From Brachionus koreanus (lineage: Eukaryota > Rotifera > Eurotatoria > Ploima > Brachionidae): a stretch of DNA of 20,817 nucleotides. Location of the stretch: positions 371,746 to 392,562 of the forward strand of contig PJRA01000220.1 in the NCBI GenBank assembly GCA_016987375.1. Direction: 5' to 3'. Shown here in pieces: positions 18,001 to 20,817 of the stretch; positions within the stretch are counted from its first letter, which is position 1, and each line of letters opens with the position of its first letter. A model generated the notes under the pieces. That model ran no database searches. It saw only the letters and a program-made list of their open reading frames with translations, and had not been told where the DNA came from. The position numbers and the translations under genes were made by a program.

Positions 18001-20119
18001 CATTCAAGTAAGACTGTTTCAGTATGGCGATAATTCAATCATTTGGAAACATGGCTCTTTGCTGCGCAAAAATTACCAAAAAGCTCTAATTGAAAACACA
18101 GATGTAGCTACTATTCAAATAAAAGTACAAGGAAATAAACCAGAAAATATTGTTTTTGTTATTCATGAAGTGATTGAATCGTTGATTAATGAATCATTTG
18201 TGGGCATTAAATATGACTACAGTTTTCCATGTCCTGAGTGTGTCGATTCGCAAAAAGGTGATCCCTGCCTTTTTAGTCTATCATTGCTGCATAGAGCCAA
18301 CGAATTCCAGGCACCATTTTTGCAGTGTAGCAAATATTTTCATGCTGTTTCAATTGAAGAAATGATGGCGATTATGCCAATAGATGGAATTTCAAATCTG
18401 GACATGAATTTAGAATATTCGCTGCGTCATCTGAAACAAATAAAAAGTAAACTTAAATATGATATTGCATTTTGGTACTGTGAAAATGACACTAAAAGTC
18501 CGGTTAGTCCAATTGATGTTATAGAAAAAATAGAGAAACAAGACTTCAAAATATGGTACAGTCGCCATCCAAATGGGGAAAAATTGGACGCAATTACCTA
18601 TGCTCTCAAAGAATCTAAGCTAGTCATATTGGGAATTTCAGACGAGTTTGCCAAAGACAAAAAATGCCTTGAGGTCTTATCACTGGTTAAGAATTTGTTG
18701 AAAAAAAATTATCTTTTAATTGAATTCGGACCAATTGGTGGCCGAAATTGGATAAAAAATCCGGCATTTGCACCAATATGCAGCGATTACAGAATTATAA
18801 TGCAAGATCCGAAACGACTTGAAGTTAAACTAAGTGAAATGTTTGACTCGATTGAATTACAACTTGAAGACACAAAAAACAGTCGACAATTAAACAAAAA
18901 ACCGCCTCAAGTGTTCATCAGCTACTGTTGGGCTAACTCGCATGACGCAGGCAAAAAAGGCTCTCGAACCACGCCGACCAGTCTCGGATGGTTAGATCCT
19001 AGAGGTTTGGCCAAATTTTTGGAAGATAATGGAATTTATTGTTGGATTGACACTCAAGAAATAAACAACAGTGGAAGTATATTTGGTGCTATGACAAAAG
19101 GAATGAATACAGCCAAACTAATTATAGCTTGTGTGTCTGACGAGTATGTGAATTCGGGCACATGCAAAAACGAGTTTCGTTTTGCACATGTTTCTCTTAA
19201 GATTCCAATTGTGAAGGCTGTTGTTGGAAGTGGAAATTTGTGGAGGCGCAATGAAATAGCTTTTCTAAGCGGTGATTATCCAGAGTTCAATTTTCAACTA
19301 GAAAATAAGAAAGCTCTTGATGAGCTGCTTGAATTAGTTAGAAAATATGTAGGTAATGAAAACGAAGATGAACTGTTGAATGAAAATTCAATTAAACAGG
19401 CCGATTCCACAAATTCGGCCTTTCAAGAACTTTACGAGTTAACACAGAGACGATTTTTGAAACAAATAGGAAAAATTGTCTATCAAATGTCATCCAACTA
19501 TTTAAATTATCCATTTTTGTTTTGTATTGATTTAATAGATCCTAAAAAATTGGTTAATTTTAGTGAAGAGATTAAAAAAGAAAATAAAATGATTCACAAA
19601 ATAAGCAAAGATGATGAAGAAATTGAGCTTTGCACTTGTATTCGCACATTGTGTGAACATGAGGAAGGCTGGCATTTGTCTGACTGGGTGGTCATTGTGT
19701 CTGAGCTTTTGCCTCAATATTGTGGTTATTTATTGCGCATAATGAACATAATTAAGAATGGTTTGCTCTCAAATGAAATGCAAATATTTCAGCTAGATAT
19801 AGGACATAGCATTTTGGCAGATATTGATAGAAAATCAAGTCTAACTAAAAACCTGAATGAGTCTTATATGTCTTTGAGGAAATTTTATGCCGAAAATTTC
19901 GATGCAAATAAGATTTTTTCTTTGACTGCTGATGTTAGTGATGATTTGAATAAATGTGAGCTAAAAAGTGGAAAAAAACTTTGGTTGTGTGGAGAACATT
20001 TGGCTTCGACGAATGCAAGAATTATTGACAATGCATTCAGAAACGAAACGTTCAAAGATGATCCTTTAGCTTTTCAAATTTTGGATGCAATAAATAACAT
20101 TGATGCTTCAATTGTTTAG
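2646..20119 (+). CDS. Giant multi-domain ROCO-family protein with dynein-stalk insert and two C-terminal TIR domains (spliced, about 22 exons)
   Basis: One spliced gene of about 2,800 codons. The first ATG after an in-frame stop (TAA at 2610) is at 2646, and the TAG stop is at 20117-20119. Domain order: basic/acidic N-terminus, LRR, degenerate Roc, dynein stalk-like domain, COR, unrecognised middle, second COR-like remnant with Cys cluster, LRR, intact Roc, COR, TIR-like, TIR, Cys/His-containing C-terminus. ROCO proteins are GTP-regulated cytosolic scaffolds (LRRK, MFHAS1), and TIR domains signal by assembly or by cleaving NAD. No signal peptide or clear membrane span is seen. Continuity as one gene rests on matching splice phases and on motifs rebuilt across introns (WDFAGQ over 14569-14617, DPQ-W over 17618-17671). 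Weak points are the exon 15/16 and 16/17 joins and the long introns, where a split into two genes cannot be excluded. The function is inferred; the family assignment is firm for the last module. Confidence 0.8.
2928..2981 (+). repeat. Two-copy 27-bp in-frame tandem repeat
   Basis: Two near-identical 27-bp units starting at 2928 and 2955 encode PFLTDEGEI and PFFTDEGNF. This is a small in-frame duplication inside exon 1. Confidence 0.85.
3139..3516 (+). other. Exons 2-3: N-terminal leucine-rich repeats (cysteine-containing type)
   Basis: Exon 2 enters in phase 0 after a 58-bp intron (acceptor TTTTGCCAG). It encodes a repeat with the core IRLNGCKNISIWTLHYL, and exon 3 carries a matching unit ARISGCDSISDSMIVSL. 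The L-x-x-x-G-C-x-x-I/L-(S/T) pattern is that of cysteine-containing LRRs, which usually form a curved protein-binding surface. Only about two repeats are visible, so this is a short or eroded array. It sits directly before a Roc-like region, the normal LRR-Roc order of ROCO proteins. Confidence 0.55.
4120..4740 (+). mobile_element. LINE ORF2 fragment (RTE/CR1-like), 3' end, in intron 5
   Basis: DLDLADDFA (around 4143-4170) is a decayed catalytic FADD motif. HMKEKTEKLTRNTRNSGLEI (around 4190-4250) is the following helix, and NTPISIVDENLKCVNTFIY (around 4290-4350) is the stretch before YLGS. After a deletion it resumes with DDLEERSLKK and MKLTWGQVEIVAKDWVKSRA (around 4650-4710) and ends with a C-terminus RVDPFCSTEIGR and a stop at about 4731. 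It parallels the minus-strand copy at 16020-17225 (DTPITIDD, VECVNEF), so the two come from one related group. Frameshifts make it dead. Confidence 0.75.
4741..5610. other. Remainder of intron 5
   Basis: A+T-rich. No plus-strand coding was found until exon 6. It holds one minus-strand open stretch (5018-5250), listed separately. The acceptor for exon 6 is TTATTTTCAAG ending at 5610. Confidence 0.5.
5018..5250 (-). other. Antisense open frame with CxxC and acidic tail, inside intron 5
   Basis: Reading leftward from about 5250 there are 73 or so uninterrupted codons, including KIYRVTCNKCGMVSWIWNYI, KKVKIFIKFVLDCDRDDLED and NDSSLIENEIISDCE, then TAA at about 5018. For such A+T-rich DNA the composition (Cys pair, Trp, acidic end) is unusual. 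No start codon opens it, so it would be the last exon of a nested gene or a transposase C-terminus. Equally, part may be an intron, since TTGTTTTAG sits before the acidic end. Not recognised. Confidence 0.3.
5893..6291 (+). other. Exon 7: dynein heavy-chain stalk / microtubule-binding-like domain
   Basis: This single 399-bp exon encodes 133 residues with phase 0 at both ends. It starts with helical sequence LQQELDAK-like (IQQELDAKLAEAIANLDLIS), which resembles the end of dynein coiled coil 1. Next comes the signature SLKIPPTGLNKVSEAVCIVF (around 5992-6051), then GQKP, FFTMVKKFDY, DLKKLDNYIQDEDFRKEKI and GGALCEWVQ (around 6232). Each matches the conserved order of the dynein stalk tip: K-x-PP-x-x-x-x-x-V-M-E-A-V-C-I-L, G-x-KP, F-L-x-x-L-x-x-F/Y-D, Y-I-x-D-x-x-F and GLCxWV. 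Coiled coil 2 is not evident in exon 8. In dyneins this unit grips microtubules at the tip of a stalk of two antiparallel helices. Here it sits between a dead Roc and a COR domain. Family resemblance is strong; binding is inferred. Confidence 0.75.
7007..8728. other. First part of long intron 9
   Basis: No coding found. The donor is GTAATTTTTT after exon 9 (phase 0). The stretch contains a 41-bp partial copy of exon 7 (7326-7366) and a region with repetitive look between about 7438 and 7760 (CCGATTAAAATAAAATTATGA at 7485, partly echoed in reverse around 7680-7725). The rest is A/T-rich. Confidence 0.45.
7326..7366 (+). repeat. 41-bp partial duplicate of the start of exon 7
   Basis: Matches 5902-5942 at 39 of 41 bases. 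The source encodes DNNLKIQQELDAKL at the start of the dynein-like exon. Similarity stops abruptly on both sides, and no further exon-like sequence follows. Confidence 0.8.
8729..8932. mobile_element. piggyBac-like MITE with TTAA target-site duplications
   Basis: A 196-bp element (8733-8928) is bounded by TTAA on both sides (8729-8732 and 8929-8932). Its ends are perfect 14-bp inverted repeats, CACTAGAAGCACCA and TGGTGCTTCTAGTG. TTAA duplication is the hallmark of piggyBac-type transposition. The interior is A/T-rich with no coding, so it would need a transposase from elsewhere. Confidence 0.85.
9008..9830 (-). mobile_element. LINE RT fragment in intron 9 with tetranucleotide tail
   Basis: Reading leftward: FGVKQGGILSQFLFNIFIND (around 9730-9800), a frameshift near 9725, then IIVYADDIFLISSVDNHLQT (around 9625-9685) with the YADD catalytic site. 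KWRLKFNPCKSKIITFG and IEYLGFIINTNLDF follow, then a decayed thumb region (SPSLKKFYLQIFLLIAIYF, around 9280-9350). At the left end (TTTA)n at about 9008-9028 reads (TAAA)n on the element strand, a simple 3' tail as in CR1/L2/Jockey types. The sequence differs from the 16020-17225 group, so it is a different LINE family. Confidence 0.75.
10545..11013 (+). other. Exons 12-13: Cys-containing linker after COR1, unrecognised
   Basis: Exon 12 is only 46 bp (LDLNENFGHPAVFEK) between introns of 50 bp each. Exon 13 encodes about 124 residues with a Cys/His cluster, CKHYFGDQNVCQRCF (10702-10746). This may correspond to the Cys patch that follows the canonical COR near 18227. The rest (EINIEKNKPQSIAPISYMNP, then KLKFIENGSKEVGIKLSL) is not recognised. 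The exon ends in phase 2 at a strong GTAAGT donor (11014), and the TA left over is completed by T at 11525 to give Tyr. Confidence 0.55.
11014..11524. other. Intron 13 (511 bp)
   Basis: Strong GTAAGT donor at 11014; acceptor GTAATCAAG ending at 11524. The joined codon is TA|T (Tyr). The content is A/T-rich with no recognised element; short open frames here are not supported. Confidence 0.65.
11525..12845 (+). other. Exons 14-17: unrecognised middle region
   Basis: Exon 14 (IDLKKRTQKTYDQYRIVKLL, then GDVVSIEFENW) and exon 15 (NGSFYDIKIRYNTEELCCFR, then IKIEGLTNLHQNKIKFIL) alternate hydrophobic residues as in beta-strands. Exon 16 contains KFIPLAYKDPLINL. Exon 17 contains YHQIGSNMKIVDGSREEGF and RGILILPEDMDSYINERLG. 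I do not recognise a family. Exons 14 and 15 are joined in phase 0 across a 143-bp intron. The exon 15/16 boundary is uncertain and lies next to a LINE tail. By position this stretch replaces the Roc part of a middle ROCO module, but no GTPase motif is visible. Confidence 0.5.
12137..12305 (-). mobile_element. LINE 3'-end fragment with poly-A tail in intron 15
   Basis: On the minus strand: ERPAVAWKSIITKEFIEMIM, TWREAMAKYRLQISENQK and a stop, matching the (G)RPA-x-TW-x-x-x-I...TW-x-x-x...A-x-x-R pattern near the C-terminus of RTE/CR1-like ORF2. The homologous point in the copy at 16020-17225 is about 16107-16135. It ends in TCCACTTGGAGTGAATAAGG and then a run of A (poly-T at 12138-12147 on the plus strand). 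Only the last 170 bp or so are present, as expected of a 5'-truncated insertion. Confidence 0.65.
12911..13364 (+). other. Exon 18 and start of exon 19: second COR-like remnant with Cys cluster
   Basis: KEDIDKNLVLYFMLCCFLIS followed by NSNIIPC parallels SLHDWILKLTEEFDL...HIIPC of the canonical COR. FYEIFSRLLVFFDLNEIKY then parallels LFNRIQVRLFQ. SIDIEPLVKNL parallels the helix VIHEVIESL. EYSFFGRCSFCQSNC (13317-13361) parallels DYSFPCPECVDS after the canonical COR. The exon 19 acceptor is the A-tract AAAAAAAG ending at 13103; it restores phase 0 after a 56-bp intron and adds 34 codons ahead of the first start-like codon. The LWxxG part of COR-C is missing, so the domain is shortened and probably structural. 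Confidence 0.5.
13500..14318 (+). other. Exon 19: second leucine-rich repeat array
   Basis: About eight to ten LRR-like units. Clear ones are LKYLSCIRFENNDLESLPQC, LKNLKNFHLENLSLSKNSL, MKNLTMLDLSNHALKLIPDE, LKNLSSLILKNCILLESLSS and IKELDLESCLSLKTPP. The spacing is about 23 residues, as in the LRRs that precede Roc domains in LRRK/MFHAS1-type proteins, and the array ends just before the Roc linker. Between the early and late units is a less regular stretch of about 80 residues (13850-14090). Likely a ligand- or partner-binding surface. Confidence 0.85.
14340..14958 (+). other. Exons 19-20: intact Roc GTPase domain
   Basis: The linker LSYLRRLLSGTEICKRTKL leads into the P-loop GLGEAGKT (14415-14438). 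Next come the switch I motif LTDGIDIKDW with its Thr, the Walker B/G3 motif WDF-AGQ, FFLTARAVYFLVWNV, and the G4 motif FVIGTHIDE (around 14767-14793). The 49-bp intron 14569-14617 interrupts the G3 codon: G from exon 19 plus CC from exon 20 makes Ala, giving WDFAGQ exactly. All parts needed for GTP binding and hydrolysis are present. Compared with the first Roc this is the working copy. It ends in KYMDEAIP, the usual start of COR. Confidence 0.92.
15308..15575. mobile_element. Palindromic (foldback) MITE-like element
   Basis: Two arms of about 105 bp are inverted copies of each other, about 15308-15413 and 15470-15575. A shared core is ACGAAATCAAAAGATAGTTC, continuing TGTAAATGCAATATAATGCA, then ACATTC and CTGAAACAACAGTT. 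The arms differ at only a few bases over their outer 80 bp. A loop of about 55 bp separates them. No coding. The terminal bases (AACTTTT.../...AAAAGTT) are imprecise, so I cannot name a superfamily or a target-site duplication. Confidence 0.8.
16020..17225 (-). mobile_element. LINE ORF2 (RTE/CR1-like) reverse-transcriptase fragment in intron 20
   Basis: Reading leftward: GWVEHFKEVLNRPEP (around 17085-17130), then IETAIKALKNRKAPIIDGIT (around 16950-17010) and IIPEDWSKGLIVKLPKKGNK (around 16800-16860). RGITLLPIASKAFCS, EEQAGFRRERGCIDQI-like sequence, DFDFADDLVLIS (around 16440-16470) and FTYLGSTISTAMGAQRDIKK (around 16200-16275) follow. This is the ordered RT domain from motif 0 to the thumb. 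Stops (for example at 16793) and frameshifts show it is inactive. It is less A+T-rich than its surroundings, marking a later arrival. Endonuclease and 5' end are absent. Confidence 0.88.
17408..18340 (+). other. Exons 20-22: canonical COR domain with trailing Cys block
   Basis: After a 2,449-bp intron, phase 0 is kept and MDEAIP joins SVWLNFESLVKKRS, the standard entry to COR (IPxSYLxLE). VSYDYVASLATECGI, AVRFLNDLGSIQYF, VVIDPQ|WIIKVISC (joined over a 54-bp intron), NGNLAHANIAQIWQKY, IIPCLLP, GLFNRIQVRLFQ and IIWKHGSLL follow in family order. Beyond COR lies a Cys block, PCPECVDSQKGDPC, with a later C at about 18329. COR mediates dimerisation and passes Roc nucleotide state to the C-terminal effector. 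The alternative acceptor at 14998 would put other sequence after IP and break the match. Confidence 0.88.
18455..18850 (+). other. First TIR-like domain, apparently lacking the catalytic glutamate
   Basis: YDIAFWYCEND opens the fold, then IEKQDFKIWYSRHPNGEKLD, ITYALKESKLVILGISDEFA, KKCLEVLSLVKNLLKK and YLLIEFGPIGGRNWI. The layout is that of a TIR domain: an opening strand with acidic residues, a switch to a W-bearing second strand, an I-x-x-A-(I/L)-x-x-S-x-x-x-I-x-x-x-S helix/strand, then a Cys helix. In NAD-cleaving TIRs the Cys helix reads C-x-x-E. Here the position three after Cys is Val (18674-18676), with Glu one residue earlier. Likely a scaffold copy that pairs with the next TIR. Confidence 0.65.
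18905..19294 (+). other. Second TIR domain with conserved glutamate
   Basis: PQVFISYCWANSHD is the classic first strand. GLAKFLEDNGIYCWIDTQEI, SIFGAMTKGMNTAKLIIACV, SDEYVNSGTCKNEFRFAHV and IPIVKAVVG follow. The helix motif S-x-x-Y-x-x-S-x-x-C-x-x-E places Glu at 19172-19174, the position of the catalytic Glu in plant, SARM1-like and many invertebrate TIR NADases. An insert of about 15 residues (GKKGSRTTPTSLGWLDPRG) follows the first strand, as is common in invertebrate ROCO/NLR-like TIRs. NAD cleavage is possible but inferred. Confidence 0.88.
19355..20116 (+). other. C-terminal Cys/His-containing domain of about 250 residues
   Basis: Follows the second TIR after an acidic linker (NENEDELLNENS). 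It is mainly helical, with CTCIRTLCEHEEGWHLSDW (around 19633-19689) and, near the end, KKLWLCGEHLASTNARII. The C-x-C...LC-x-H...GWH pattern looks like a small metal site or a Cys/His fold. I recall similar LC-x-H / GWH motifs at the ends of invertebrate ROCO and NLR-like proteins but cannot name a family. It ends with AFQILDAINNIDASIV before the TAG stop. Confidence 0.5.
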
Positions 20120-20817
20120 ATTTAAAATTTTTTGGCATTTAAAAAATTCTGAACAAAATAACCATACAAAATTTATTAAGAAAATCAAGCTTTTTTTTGT
20201 AAGAATGTGCAAATTTTATTTCACTTACTTGTTGATCAACTCGTTTTTAAATCATATATTTATATATATTTAGAAAACGTGACTCTGTTATTAATTAGTA
20301 CGGCTAGTAAATCTCCTCGAATCAGAATAGAATTCTATTCTTGAAGATTCAACATCTCTTTCAACAAAATAGAGATACTAATGCTATTTATAAGAAGCAA
20401 AACACAATCCTCAAAAGGCACATTATATTATTATTATATCCATTATTACAGTAAACTATTAAACAACTATCTTTGCTATTCTTTCAGTAACACATTTTAG
20501 AATTTTTTTACCATTTTGCACTTCCTTTTTTTTTGTTCAGAACTTAAAAAATAAAATTTTTTATATGAAATTTCTTTGAAATTTTAATTTTCTATAAATT
20601 TTTTAAAAATAAAAGGTTTTGTATTAAAAATTGTTCAGAATTTACTTAAAGAATATGACTAAAAACATGAATGATAACGGGTGATGCATAAGTAAATGGA
20701 CAAAAGTCAAGTTAACTTGTCCGATCATGCAAATGATCAGGGGATCATATATATTATCAAAATCCGACATTGTGGCGCACTTTACTAAGCAAGTTATCGC
20801 TCGAAGCACTATATATA
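20120..20817. other. 3' flank of the gene
   Basis: A/T-rich. There is no AATAAA within 400 bp of the stop; one lies at 20550-20555. No gene is found. The last 140 bp are less A/T-rich and contain GATAACGGGTGATGCATAAG (20676-20695) followed by AACTTGTCCGATCATGC, which may be the edge of a transposon running off the window. Confidence 0.45.

Larger units (their letters stand above)
2646..20119 (+). other. Exon map of the ROCO-TIR gene
   Basis: Proposed exons: 2646-3080, 3139-3369, 3429-3516, 3568-3746, 3802-3924, 5611-5841, 5893-6291, 6345-6833, 6899-7006, 10103-10301, 10355-10494, 10545-10590, 10641-11013, 11525-11705, 11849 to about 12124, 12354-12470, 12661-12845, 12911-13047, 13104-14568, 14618-14958, 17408-17617, 17672-20119. 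Introns start with GT and end with AG. Donors are mostly GTAA/GTAT-like. Acceptors range from good pyrimidine tracts (TTACTCAG, 10544) to bare A-tracts (AAAAAAG, 13103). Phases agree at every join except exon 15 to 16: the donor candidates GTTTAT (12110) and GTCAAG (12125) are phase 0, but the acceptor at 12353 needs phase 2. The 12470/12661 and 12845/12911 joins use weak donors (GTTTTT, GTTTAA) and are chosen by phase. Exon 8 could instead end at 6818, which would shorten the protein by five residues. Confidence 0.65.

Noticed and set aside
19054..19717. Minus-strand open frames opposite exon 22
   Set aside because: They are shadows of the TIR and C-terminal coding sequence.
2646..20119. Bacterial TIR/NLR-like defence island or plasmid
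   Set aside because: Spliceosomal introns inside conserved motifs, animal LINEs and the ROCO architecture show eukaryotic nuclear DNA.

Overview
This window looks like nuclear DNA from a small invertebrate animal. It is strongly A+T-rich, its coding sequence is cut by many introns of only about 49-65 bp, it carries decayed animal-type LINE retrotransposons, and its one large gene belongs to the ROCO (LRR-Roc-COR) family. A monogonont rotifer of the Brachionus type would fit the intron size and base composition, but the window cannot prove the species. There are no bacterial-style operons, rRNA, tRNA or CRISPR arrays.

Layout. 1-1440 is a LINE copy in two oppositely oriented halves. 1441-2645 is A+T-rich spacer. 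2646-20119 is a single plus-strand gene that I reconstruct as about 22 exons and about 2,800 codons. Nearly all junctions keep phase, and several are confirmed because they rebuild known motifs across an intron. 20120-20817 is 3' flank. Four introns are long and hold transposon debris: 3925-5610, 7007-10102, about 12125-12353 and 14959-17407. The debris includes LINE fragments of at least two kinds, a TTAA-flanked piggyBac-like MITE and a palindromic element of about 270 bp. Most other introns are about 50-65 bp.

The protein reads as repeated ROCO modules fused head to tail. Module 1 has cysteine-type leucine-rich repeats, a Roc-like GTPase fold with no P-loop, a dynein heavy-chain stalk / microtubule-binding-like domain carried on one symmetrical phase 0-0 exon, and a COR domain. 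A long unrecognised stretch follows and ends in a second, shortened COR-like remnant with a Cys cluster. The last module is well kept: leucine-rich repeats, a complete Roc GTPase (P-loop, switch Thr, WDFAGQ, THID), a canonical COR, a TIR-like domain without the usual glutamate, a second TIR domain that retains it, and a C-terminal Cys/His domain of about 250 residues.

Taken together this suggests a large cytosolic signalling scaffold. One live GTPase module could regulate a TIR effector, possibly an NAD-cleaving enzyme, while the dead GTPase/COR units and the dynein-derived insert give structure or cytoskeletal attachment. The combination of a dynein stalk domain inside a ROCO protein that also carries two TIR domains is the most interesting thing here. 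I do not know of a described protein with that order. Function is inferred from motifs only.
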